This document shows, piece after piece, positions 32,974 to 41,229 of a stretch of 64,000 nucleotides of DNA. The notes under the pieces are model-generated. The model was not told where the DNA came from. It saw only the letters and a list, made by a program, of their open reading frames with translations, and made no database searches. Origin of the DNA: Endozoicomonas acroporae (GTDB lineage Bacteria; Pseudomonadota; Gammaproteobacteria; Pseudomonadales; Endozoicomonadaceae); contig NZ_PJPV01000044.1 in NCBI RefSeq assembly GCF_002864045.1, positions 1 to 64,000 on the forward strand. Reading direction: 5' to 3'. Position numbers and translations under genes: made by a program. Numbering within the stretch: the first letter of the stretch is position 1; each line of letters opens with the position of its first letter.

Positions 32974-33849
32974 TTAGACCTTGGTCTGAACCCTGATCGG
33001 CCTGACCAGCCCCTCCTGGATGGTAGACGCTACCATTACTCCAGCCTGATTGAATATCTGGCCTCTTACCAACGCTCTGGCACCGCTGGCATGGGTGCTT
33101 TCAATAGAGTGCAGTAACCACTCATCCATCCTGAATGGGCGGTGGAACCACATGGCATGGTCCAGACTGGCTATTTGAACGGGTTTCTGGAAAGCGGCAG
33201 CCCCATGGGGATACATGCTGGTGGGTAAGAACTGAAAGTCTGAGGCATAGGCCAGAAGGTATTTATGCAGTCCGGGATTATCGGGCAGTTTTCCGTTGGC
33301 TCTTATCCAGATTTTATGATGTGGTGCCCTGGTGTCTTCTGCCATTGGATCAACCGGGTCAGCAAAGCGAATCTCAATGGGGGTATCGCTGAGCAGTCGT
33401 TTTTGCAGCGGCTTGGGAATCAGGTTGCTGTGCCTTTGAATCAGGGCTTTTTCGCTCAGGGCTTCATCCGGGGGTATGACGTTTGGCATCGGGTCCTGAT
33501 GTTCAAACCCACTTTCGTTTAAATGAAAGGATGCGGACAAATGGAAAATAGGGCGTCCATTTTGCACGGCGACTACCCGGCGGGTATTGAAGCTTCTGCC
33601 ATCGCGAATGCAGTCCACCGTGTAGACAATCGGCTTGCTGCTGTCGCCCTCGCGAAGAAAATAGCTATGGAAGGAGTGAACATGACGTTCTGGATCCACC
33701 GTCTGCCTCGCCGCAGACAGCGCCTGGCCTAATACCTGGCCACCAAATACCCGCCCCCAACCAAGGTCCTGACTCTGGCCCCGGAATATATTGTTTTCAA
33801 TCGGTTCCAGTTTCAGTTGGTTTATCAGTTCTTCCAGTACATCACTCAT
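32974..33849 (-). CDS. tesB: Acyl-CoA thioesterase II
   Basis: 291 residues from MSDVLEELINQLKLEPIENNIFRG, with GGGAG upstream; the open frame to 33939 is an extension. Double-hotdog fold: DLGWGRVFGGQVLGQALSAARQTV, HSFHSYFLREGD, DGRSFNTRRVVAVQNGRPIFHLSASF, and in the second half ASLDHAMWFHRPFRMDEWLLHSIES with the catalytic Asp (LDHAMWFH), and GQIFNQAGVMVASTIQEGLVR. Hydrolyses medium/long acyl-CoA in the cytoplasm. Monocistronic. Confidence 0.95.
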   Translation of the reverse strand: MSDVLEELINQLKLEPIENNIFRGQSQDLGWGRVFGGQVLGQALSAARQTVDPERHVHSFHSYFLREGDSSKPIVYTVDCIRDGRSFNTRRVVAVQNGRPIFHLSASFHLNESGFEHQDPMPNVIPPDEALSEKALIQRHSNLIPKPLQKRLLSDTPIEIRFADPVDPMAEDTRAPHHKIWIRANGKLPDNPGLHKYLLAYASDFQFLPTSMYPHGAAAFQKPVQIASLDHAMWFHRPFRMDEWLLHSIESTHASGARALVRGQIFNQAGVMVASTIQEGLVRPIRVQTKV

Positions 33850-34238
33850 CCTGTAACTCCCTGGCTGCATACCGTTGTTGAGATTGGCGGCAGATATTGT
33901 GTTGATGCTTTGGGTTATCGGGTAACAACAGGCCCGCATTTACCCGGTAAAACTGGCGCAGTTTAAACGCTCAGGCCTGCTTTGCAAATCAGGCTGTATC
34001 AGCAGGAAGGATTATTAGCCCATTGCCCGTTATAGCTGATAAATTGTGGGTTTATGAATCTGGCCGGTTAAAACGGTAAGCTCTGGCTGTTTACGATCAA
34101 GCATCTGGCAATATTTCTGGTAACGTTCCGATGTCATCATTGCCCGTTAGTCTATTAGAATGAAACTGTAGTCTAATTCTGATAACACATCAGCCCGGAT
34201 CGATAGCAAGGTATTTCCCACCAAGGCCGCGATAAATC
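33850..34238. promoter_or_regulatory. 389-base divergent spacer, tesB to DedA-PAP2
   Basis: No ORF. A motif TAGTCTATTAGAAT at 34149-34162 and TAGTCTAATTCTGA at 34171-34184 share TAGTCTA, and their remainders are partly complementary. They could be operator half-sites for the rightward gene. Otherwise nothing seen. Confidence 0.35.
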
Positions 34239-35465
34239 ATGGATAACGCTTATTTTGATGCCATTCATAGATGGTTACAGCAGAACACTGGCCTGATTGG
34301 TCCTGCTGTAGCAATGGTGGCCTGTTTGGAATCATTGGTTGTGGTGGGTATTGTTCTGCCGGGTGTGGCCCTGCTGTTTGCATTAGCGGCTATTGCCGGG
34401 GCGGCTTCCATTTCTATCTATCCAATCCTCCTGTGGGCTTTTCTGGGAGCTGTTGTCGGGGACGGGGTCAGTTACCTGTTTGGCTATCATTACCACGAGC
34501 GAGTCAGGGGCTGGTGGCCATTTAATCGTCATCCTCAATGGTTGGAACGTGGTGAGGATTTCTTCAGGGAGTATGGTTTTTTAAGCATTGTGATCGGGCG
34601 TTTTGTTGGTCCTGTCCGCCCCATCATACCGGCAGTAGCAGGTATGATGGGTATGGTTCCCAGGTACTTTTTTACGGTTAATATTCTCTCCGCCCTTGCC
34701 TGGTCTCCGGTTTACCTGCTTCCGGGTTATCTGACGGGAGCCGCACTTCAGTGGCATGATAAAGTGCCCGATCAATTGTTGGTTGTGTTGTCAGCCATTA
34801 CCGGTGTTGCCATCCTGCTTCCGCCATTGCTGATCAGTGCTCATCGTCACTTCAAGCCCCGGTTTATCGGGTATCTGGTGCTGATATCAGGGCTGCTTAC
34901 CTTACTGATTACTGCTCACCGGGCAGGGTTGCTGGAGAGCGTCAATCAAGGTGTTGACCAATGGCTGAAAGCGGTTCAATTGCCCTGGTTGCAAAAGGTG
35001 ATGTACTGGGTGGCCCAGATTGGCAGTATTCCTGTTTTGGGTATTGTTTCTGCAGGTGGCTTATTCTGGCTTTACCGTTCTAATCGGGTTGCCACTCTGT
35101 TCAGTCTGCTTTTTGGTGGTGTATTAATGGTTTGCTCTGTCTGGCTTATCAACTGGCTGGCAGACAGTGACAGGTCTGTGACATGGCTTGATCTTTATGC
35201 TTTCCCCTCTGTGCATGCAACAGTCATCGTCTATGTACTGTTTTCTTTTGTTGCCCCGGTAGCAGTAAACCGTCCATTTAAAGTCCAATGGCTATCGGCC
35301 AGTGTCGCTTTGGGGCTGGTGATGAGTGATGCTTTTGCCCGGTTGGTTTTGCAGGTTAACTGGTTTGGCGACGTTATGACGGGATTGTGCCTTGGTTTAT
35401 TCTGGGGACTGGTTGCTCTTGAGCTGACAAACTGGGCTGAAAAGCGGAGTCAGTGCCCGGAGTAA
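34239..35465 (+). CDS. DedA-family / PAP2-like fusion membrane protein
   Basis: 408 residues, polytopic. Residues 1-175 are DedA/VTT: VACLESLVVVGIVLPGVALL, GAVVGDGVSYLFGYHYHERVRGW, and FFREYGFLSIVIGRFVGPVRPIIPAVAGMMGM, with the conserved Gly-Arg-Phe loop. Residues ~205-400 have the PAP2 layout, with FPSVHATVIVYVLF for the PSGH motif and FARLVLQVNWFGDVMTG for the third motif. The Lys-Arg-Pro motif is not seen and the third-motif His (nucleophile) is Asn, so phosphatase activity is doubtful. DedA proteins act in undecaprenyl-phosphate or phospholipid handling. The gene converges on the reductase with a 16-base overlap. Confidence 0.85.
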   Translation: MDNAYFDAIHRWLQQNTGLIGPAVAMVACLESLVVVGIVLPGVALLFALAAIAGAASISIYPILLWAFLGAVVGDGVSYLFGYHYHERVRGWWPFNRHPQWLERGEDFFREYGFLSIVIGRFVGPVRPIIPAVAGMMGMVPRYFFTVNILSALAWSPVYLLPGYLTGAALQWHDKVPDQLLVVLSAITGVAILLPPLLISAHRHFKPRFIGYLVLISGLLTLLITAHRAGLLESVNQGVDQWLKAVQLPWLQKVMYWVAQIGSIPVLGIVSAGGLFWLYRSNRVATLFSLLFGGVLMVCSVWLINWLADSDRSVTWLDLYAFPSVHATVIVYVLFSFVAPVAVNRPFKVQWLSASVALGLVMSDAFARLVLQVNWFGDVMTGLCLGLFWGLVALELTNWAEKRSQCPE

Positions 35466-36187
35466 ACGTATTTTTCCCGTTTGATTTGCCGGGGGGATAA
35501 CCCTCTGTCTCTGAGCAGAGTCACGCAATCATCAATCATGCCCGGATTTCCGCAGAGATAAACCACATCGTTTTCAGGATCCAGGTTGAGGGCGTCAAAC
35601 TGGTCTTGCACGTGGCCCGTAAACTCATGGTTTGCTGTATTTACGGTGGACTCACGGCTTAAACAGGTGCGGTACTTTAAGTTTGGCAGTTGGGCAAAAT
35701 CTTCAGAATAAATGCTTTCCTCACGATATCTGAAGCCCTTCACAACGGTGACAGCTGTTCCTTTATCGCTAAGCGTTTTCAACTGCGGAATCATGCTTCG
35801 ATAGGGGGCAATCCCTGTGCCAGTTCCCACCAGAAGAAGCTGTCCGGGAAAGGTGTCCGGCAGCGTGAGGGCCCCGAACGGGCCAGAAATATCCAGTTCG
35901 GTTCCGGCTGGGGCTTTCTGGAAAAGCCCGGAAGCAACCCCACCACTGACCAGGCTGAGCGCTATTTGCAGCAGGCCGGTTGCCTTAAAGTCCTCCGGTG
36001 CGTTGGCAATGCTATAACTTCGTTTATGAAGTTTTCCATCCATTTCAAACTGCAGCTGCACAAACTGTCCGGCAATAAAATTGAAACTCGCTCCTTCGTC
36101 CTGTGCCAACTCAAAGCTCAGCTGCAGTGTATTGGCACTGAGCTGTTCAGTCTTATAGAGTTTTGCAGAGAAAAGAGAACCGGGCAT
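35450..36187 (-). CDS. FNR-type flavin/ferredoxin reductase
   Basis: 245 residues without an iron-sulfur domain. FAD-binding half: FIAGQFVQLQFEMDGKLHKRSYSIANAPE (RSYS binds FAD). NAD(P)-binding half: LLLVGTGTGIAPYRSMIPQL, GFRYREESIY, VVYLCGNPGMIDDC, and a C-terminal EKYVYSGH of the ferredoxin-NADP reductase type. It passes electrons between NAD(P)H and a flavin, ferredoxin or oxygenase partner; the partner is not visible here. Lies 12 bases after the RmlD-like gene, with GAGGATAG upstream: a two-gene operon. Confidence 0.85.
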   Translation of the reverse strand: MPGSLFSAKLYKTEQLSANTLQLSFELAQDEGASFNFIAGQFVQLQFEMDGKLHKRSYSIANAPEDFKATGLLQIALSLVSGGVASGLFQKAPAGTELDISGPFGALTLPDTFPGQLLLVGTGTGIAPYRSMIPQLKTLSDKGTAVTVVKGFRYREESIYSEDFAQLPNLKYRTCLSRESTVNTANHEFTGHVQDQFDALNLDPENDVVYLCGNPGMIDDCVTLLRDRGLSPRQIKREKYVYSGH

Positions 36188-36199
36188 TAATAGCTATCC

Positions 36200-37096
36200 T
36201 CATGACGTTATTTCAGTGTTACCGCTTTCATAATAGCTTCTGATCATCCGTGCGAGTGCTCCTCTCCAGGGTTTATTATGAACGCCAAAGGTACTTAAAA
36301 TTTTCCGGCAGGAGAGGGTTGCATTGGCTGGTGCCTGAATACCATTACGATCGTTCAATTTATCCATACGCAGTTTTCGGATTTTCAGGTCCTGAAATTG
36401 CGATGCCTCAGAAATCACCACCTCGGCAAAACGGTTTTCAGAGATAGACTCTGCACCAGCGTAATGATAAGTACCCCAGGGTTCAGCCCCACAGCCCAGT
36501 TGCTGGATGATCGCGACAATAACTCTTGCCGCATCGTCGCTGGGGGTCGGGCACCCCTGTTGATCGGATACCACGGCAACCTCTTGCTCTTTGCTGATCT
36601 GATCCAGAAGGTACTTTAAAAGGTTGGTGCGTCGGTGGCTGATGACCCAGGATAGACGGAGGATGATATGCCTTGGGCAGCGCTCACTGATTTGCTGTTC
36701 TGCCTGCCATCGGCTGGTGGCCAGAACACCGGCAGGGTTAGGTATATCTTTTTCGGTATAAGCTTCCTTTTTGCTGCCATCAAAAATACGGTAGGTGGAA
36801 ATATAGACAAGAATGGCCTGCTGTCGGTGGCAGCCATCCGCCAGTGTTGCCATGGCATCCCGGTTTATCCGGAAGCATTTGGAGGGCTCGTTTTCGGCCT
36901 TAACCGGATCGTTATAACCTGCACAGTTGACCACGATATCTGGCTGGTAATTTTTCAGGCAGGCATCAATGGACTCAGGATTGTCCAGATTTAATTCATC
37001 CCGTTTCGGAGCGATACAATGGATCTGCTTGTCAAGGAACAACCGCTGTACTTCCTGGCCGATCAGCCCGGTACCACCAATCAATAGTATTTTCAT
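36200..37096 (-). CDS. RmlD-like NAD-dependent sugar reductase, degenerate active site
   Basis: 298 residues from MKILLIGGTGLIGQEVQ (GTG at 37102 is two codons upstream). A short-chain-reductase fold of the dTDP-4-dehydrorhamnose reductase family: GGTGLIGQ nucleotide loop, VVNCAGYNDPVKAENEP, VYISTYRIFDGSKKEAYTEKD. The catalytic YGxSK is replaced by LATSR (about residues 125-129), so both Tyr and Lys are missing. No other rml gene is near. It may be a non-catalytic relative, as MAT2B is, rather than a rhamnose enzyme. Confidence 0.75.
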   Translation of the reverse strand: MKILLIGGTGLIGQEVQRLFLDKQIHCIAPKRDELNLDNPESIDACLKNYQPDIVVNCAGYNDPVKAENEPSKCFRINRDAMATLADGCHRQQAILVYISTYRIFDGSKKEAYTEKDIPNPAGVLATSRWQAEQQISERCPRHIILRLSWVISHRRTNLLKYLLDQISKEQEVAVVSDQQGCPTPSDDAARVIVAIIQQLGCGAEPWGTYHYAGAESISENRFAEVVISEASQFQDLKIRKLRMDKLNDRNGIQAPANATLSCRKILSTFGVHNKPWRGALARMIRSYYESGNTEITS

Positions 37097-37341
37097 AAGC
37101 ACTCGGTCGTTATGAGTTAATGATCACGGGCCATTCAACGCCATTGGATCAATACGGGAAATAGCTCTATTGAAACATGAATAAGAGAACTCAGGAAAAA
37201 AATTCTCAACGTCGAAAACATTGGCCAGAGTGATTGATGGCAGTAAGGTCTCTGATAAAAGCCGAAGTTATAGTAAGATAAGCCACTTATTTCCGTCTAT
37301 TTTTACATTGATGAACCTTCTGAAATCAGGGTCTGCTGACG

Positions 37342-38898
37342 ATGTATCTGGCTGAAGCTCCTGTAGAGCAGCATGAAGAAGAGCGTATTCTTCTTGTGGA
37401 TGACAATCCGACCAATTTGCAGGTATTACTGCAAACCCTCAGTGGCCGTGGCTATAAGCTTCTTATTGCCAAAAATGGAGAGAGTGCTCTCAGGATCGCT
37501 GTCAAGGCAAAACCCGCTTTAGTGTTGCTGGATATAATGATGCCCGGCATGGATGGCTATGAGGTTTGCCAACGGCTGAAGGAAAGCCCGGAAACCCGCA
37601 ATATAACCGTGATTTTCCTGTCCGCCCTGGATGATACCAAAGACAAGGTCAGGGGCCTGGAAACCGGCGCAGTGGACTTTATCTCCAAGCCATTTCAAGC
37701 GGAAGAGGTCATTGCCCGGGTACAGACCCAGTTGAAAATCCATAAGCTTGAACAGGCGCTTTCCGCGAGAAATCGACAGCTGGAGGCTGATAAGGCCCGC
37801 ATTCTGGAAAGTATGAATGAAGGGATATTCGGCCTTGATCGACTGGGACTGATCACCTTTGCCAACCCGGCAGCCTCTGCCATGACCGGCTGGTCCATAG
37901 AACAACTGACGGGGCAGAACCTGATTCAGTTGATGAAAGGGAGTGAAGATGCCCCATCAGGGCCACTGGCACCGATTGAGGTATCCCTGAGCAAAGGTGT
38001 CAGTAAAACCGTTGAAAATGCCACGTTCCTGCACAGTGACGGTTCGCCATTTCCGGTGGATTTTTCCTGTACGCCGATTATGGAAAACAGTGCCCCCACT
38101 GGCGCAGTGGTTGTGTTCAGGGATATTTCCGAGAAAAAAAGGCAGCAGGAAGCCCTGCAGAAGGCCCTGGATGAATTGGAAAGCCAGAAAGAGCAGCTGA
38201 CCCATGTCTCTCGGTTGAGCACCATGGGTGAGATGGCCGCTGGCTTTGCCCACGAGGTAAATCAGCCATTGACCGCGATTTCCAATTACGCCCAGGTGGC
38301 CAGAAGAATGCTGGCCCGGCTGGAATTGGCGGATGACCTTGGTCTTTCCGAGGCCATGGAAAAAGTCAATACCCAGGCCCGGCGGGCCGGGGAAATCATT
38401 GCCCGTATTCGTTCTTTTGTGAAGAAACCGGACCATGTTCTGGGCAGCGTCGATCCCAACCGGTTGATTCAGGATACCTACAAGCTTGCCGAAGTTGACG
38501 CCCGTAACAACCATATGGAAATCCATCTGGAGCAGGAAGAGGGGCTTCCGAATGTGAAGGTTGACCCTGTGCAGATCCAGCAGGTGGCATTGAACCTGAT
38601 TCGTAATGGCATGGAAGCGATGAGAGATATGGAGACCCGCAGTATCGGTGTCTATGTTCGCACCGAAAAGCTGGATGATAACTTTGTCAAAGTGTCGGTC
38701 ATTGACCGTGGCCATGGTCTGGCAGATGATGCCGAAGAAAAACTGTTTACGCCGTTTTACACCACCAAGGTGGATGGTATGGGTATTGGGCTGACGGTAT
38801 GTCACTCCATTATACAGTCTCATGGTGGTCGGTTGACATTCCAGCGTCACCCGGAAGGCGGGACGATATTTGAATTTACCATGCCGATTGCGGACTGA
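37342..38898 (+). CDS. REC-PAS sensor histidine kinase
   Basis: 518 residues, no membrane segment. Receiver domain (ILLVDDNPTNLQVLLQTL, LVLLDIMMPGMDGYEVC, FISKPF), a helical linker, PAS (~150-270, GIFGLDRLGLITFANPAASAMTGW, VVVFRDISEKKRQQ), HisKA with MGEMAAGFAHEVNQPLTAISNYAQ (His about 302), and HATPase (NLIRNGMEAMRD, DRGHGL, FTPFYTTKVDGMGIGLTVCHSIIQSHGG). The HEVNQPL box is that of the FixL/DctB-type kinases. An input receiver means it is itself controlled by another kinase. Monocistronic, cytoplasmic; cognate regulator not in the window. Confidence 0.92.
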   Translation: MYLAEAPVEQHEEERILLVDDNPTNLQVLLQTLSGRGYKLLIAKNGESALRIAVKAKPALVLLDIMMPGMDGYEVCQRLKESPETRNITVIFLSALDDTKDKVRGLETGAVDFISKPFQAEEVIARVQTQLKIHKLEQALSARNRQLEADKARILESMNEGIFGLDRLGLITFANPAASAMTGWSIEQLTGQNLIQLMKGSEDAPSGPLAPIEVSLSKGVSKTVENATFLHSDGSPFPVDFSCTPIMENSAPTGAVVVFRDISEKKRQQEALQKALDELESQKEQLTHVSRLSTMGEMAAGFAHEVNQPLTAISNYAQVARRMLARLELADDLGLSEAMEKVNTQARRAGEIIARIRSFVKKPDHVLGSVDPNRLIQDTYKLAEVDARNNHMEIHLEQEEGLPNVKVDPVQIQQVALNLIRNGMEAMRDMETRSIGVYVRTEKLDDNFVKVSVIDRGHGLADDAEEKLFTPFYTTKVDGMGIGLTVCHSIIQSHGGRLTFQRHPEGGTIFEFTMPIAD

Positions 38899-38974
38899 TA
38901 ATATGGCTGTTTTGCAGCCTTTTATTGCAGAGAATTAACGATAGTGGTGATGCAAGTTGCCGGGAGAAAAGACA

Positions 38975-40237
38975 TTGGCTGATCAAGTGACGGAGTACAT
39001 GCATGGACTGGGCCAGAGAGCCCGGCAGGCCAGTAAGGAGATGGCTGTTGCTGATACTGCGATAAAAAACAGGGCACTTCTGGCGATAGCAGACGCACTG
39101 GAAGCGGATCGTTCTCAGCTGAAGTTTGTCAATACCCGGGATCTGGACGCTGGCCGGGAACGTGGGCTTGATGCCGCCATGCTCGATCGCCTTGAACTGA
39201 CCGATGCCCGAATTGATACCATGATTGAAGGTCTCCGTCAGGTGGCAGCCCTGCCAGACCCCATCGGCACAATTGATGATATGAAGTATGTACCCAGCGG
39301 TATTCAGATAGGCAAAATGCGGGTGCCTCTGGGCGTCATTGGCATTATCTATGAGTCCCGTCCAAACGTTACCGTGGAAGCAGCAAGCCTGTGTCTGAAA
39401 TCTGGCAATGCGGTTATTCTCCGTGGCGGCAGTGAGTCCATTCACTCCAATCAGGCTATTGCCCGATGTATTCAGCAGGGACTGGCCCAGGCAGGGTTGC
39501 CTGAAGATGCGGTTCAGGTGGTTGAAACTATTGACCGTGCCGCTGTCGGTGCGCTGATCACCATGCCTGAGTATGTCGATGTGATCGTACCTCGTGGTGG
39601 CAAGGGACTGATTGAGCGCATCAGTGCTGACGCCCGGGTACCGGTGATTAAACACCTGGACGGTGTCTGCCATGTCTATCTGGATGATCGGGCCGATCAC
39701 AGCAAGGCCGTCCGGATTGCCATGAATGCGAAAACCCATCGCTATGGTGTGTGCAATGCCATGGAAACGCTGCTGGTGCATCAGGATGTGGCTCAGCCTT
39801 TGCTGCGGGAGCTTTCAGGACTTTATTCCCAGAAGGGGGTTGAGCTGCGGGGATGCCCCGTTACCTGTGAGATTCTGCCCGGTGCGGTACCGGCAACAGA
39901 AGAAGACTGGTCAGAAGAGTACCTTGGTCCCGTTCTGGCCATTAAAGTGGTTCTGGATATGGATGAAGCCATCGTTCATATCAATCGCTACGGTTCTCAT
40001 CATACCGATGCCATCGTCACTGAGGACTTTACCCGTGCCCGCCGCTTTATGCGGGAAGTGGATTCAAGCTCAGTTATGGTGAATGCATCCACCCGTTTTG
40101 CCGACGGGTTTGAATATGGTCTGGGTGCTGAAATTGGTATCTCTACCGACAAAATCCATGCCCGTGGGCCTGTCGGCCTGGAAGGGCTGACTTCGCAAAA
40201 GTATGTGGTTTTTGGGGATGGCCATATTCGCCAGTGA
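38975..40237 (+). CDS. proA: Glutamate-5-semialdehyde dehydrogenase
   Basis: About 420 residues. The start is probably TTG 38975 (coding ADQVTEYM after it), with CGGGAG nine bases upstream; no in-frame ATG is available before residue 9. ALDH fold with [61 protein letters not shown] and the catalytic Cys in [15 protein letters not shown], then the C-terminal [38 protein letters not shown]-dependent reduction of glutamyl-5-phosphate in proline synthesis. First of a run of same-strand genes to lipA. Confidence 0.96.
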   Translation: MADQVTEYMHGLGQRARQASKEMAVADTAIKNRALLAIADALEADRSQLKFVNTRDLDAGRERGLDAAMLDRLELTDARIDTMIEGLRQVAALPDPIGTIDDMKYVPSGIQIGKMRVPLGVIGIIYESRPNVTVEAASLCLKSGNAVILRGGSESIHSNQAIARCIQQGLAQAGLPEDAVQVVETIDRAAVGALITMPEYVDVIVPRGGKGLIERISADARVPVIKHLDGVCHVYLDDRADHSKAVRIAMNAKTHRYGVCNAMETLLVHQDVAQPLLRELSGLYSQKGVELRGCPVTCEILPGAVPATEEDWSEEYLGPVLAIKVVLDMDEAIVHINRYGSHHTDAIVTEDFTRARRFMREVDSSSVMVNASTRFADGFEYGLGAEIGISTDKIHARGPVGLEGLTSQKYVVFGDGHIRQ

Positions 40238-40384
40238 TACTGCTCTGATAGTGGATTTCCGCCTCTGGTGCGTATCGGGCATTGACTTCTATGATTAATG
40301 CTGAGAGCCTGCCCTGTTTAAATGGCCTGATTCGGCACAGGGTAACAAACCATGCTCTGCCGGATCGTCAATACGAGGTTAATT

Positions 40385-40741
40385 TTGCAGTCTATGCATT
40401 CTGATGAGTTAAAACAGCTTGTTGTCGAAGCTATCGAAGAAGTAAAAGGTAATGAAATCACCTGTTTGAATGTTTCGGGTCAAACCAGTGTTACCGATTT
40501 TATGGTGATTGCCTGTGGTACCTCCAACCGTCATGTCAAGTCGCTGGCGGATAATGTCATTGAGCAGTGTAAGAAACAGGGTGTTCGACCGTTAGGGGTT
40601 GAAGGTCAGGACAAGTCCGAGTGGGTTCTGGTGGATCTTGGTGATGTCGTTGTCCACCTGATGCTGCCTGCTACCCGCCAGTTCTATGACTTGGAAAGAC
40701 TTTGGGACAGTGCTGACCTGGTTGTCGCTGAGCCCTCCTGA
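40385..40741 (+). CDS. rsfS: Ribosome silencing factor RsfS
   Basis: About 118 residues. GAGG (40375-40378) sits six bases before TTG 40385, which is preferred; ATG 40394 is three codons downstream. Family core: [89 protein letters not shown]. It binds ribosomal protein L14 and blocks subunit joining in stationary phase. nadD, normally between proA and rsfS, is absent: only 147 bases separate them. Confidence 0.95.
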   Translation: MQSMHSDELKQLVVEAIEEVKGNEITCLNVSGQTSVTDFMVIACGTSNRHVKSLADNVIEQCKKQGVRPLGVEGQDKSEWVLVDLGDVVVHLMLPATRQFYDLERLWDSADLVVAEPS

Positions 40742-41208
40742 TGCGGATTCGGCTGATATCGGTTGGCTCAAAAATGCCGGGTTGGGTTGAAGAGGGCTAC
40801 AGGGAATACAGTCGTCGGCTTGGTGCGGACGTGAAACTGGAGCTTGTTGAGATTCCTCTCGGTAAGCGCAGTAAAGGCTCTGACATTAATCGCCTTCAGG
40901 AGAAAGAGGCTGGCCAGATGCTCGCTGCTGTGGGTTCAGGCGACCTGGTGGTCACCATGGAAATTATGGGCAAGGCCTGGAGTACAGAAAAGCTGGCGGA
41001 CAATATGGGGGCTTGGTTACACAGTGGCCGCAATGTCAGTTTGCTGGTCGGCGGGCCGGAGGGTTTGCATGCCTCATGCCTGGCAAAGGCGGATCTCCGC
41101 TGGTCATTGTCGCCATTAACATTGCCGCACCCGCTGGTTAGGGTTGTGGTGGCTGAGCAGGTTTACAGAGCCTGGAGCATTCTTCACAATCATCCCTACC
41201 ATAAGTAA
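40741..41208 (+). CDS. rlmH: 23S rRNA pseudouridine-1915 N3-methyltransferase
   Basis: 155 residues, the usual length. [74 protein letters not shown] and the C-terminal NHPYHK are diagnostic SPOUT-fold motifs. Methylates pseudouridine 1915 on the assembled 70S ribosome. The ATG overlaps the rsfS stop (TGATG). Confidence 0.98.
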   Translation: MRIRLISVGSKMPGWVEEGYREYSRRLGADVKLELVEIPLGKRSKGSDINRLQEKEAGQMLAAVGSGDLVVTMEIMGKAWSTEKLADNMGAWLHSGRNVSLLVGGPEGLHASCLAKADLRWSLSPLTLPHPLVRVVVAEQVYRAWSILHNHPYHK

Positions 41209-41229
41209 AACTGATGACTGAGATATAAC

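Noticed and set aside
37957..38850. 297-codon minus-strand ORF opposite the REC-PAS kinase
   Set aside because: Lies entirely within the kinase coding sequence, with no motif and no ribosome site.
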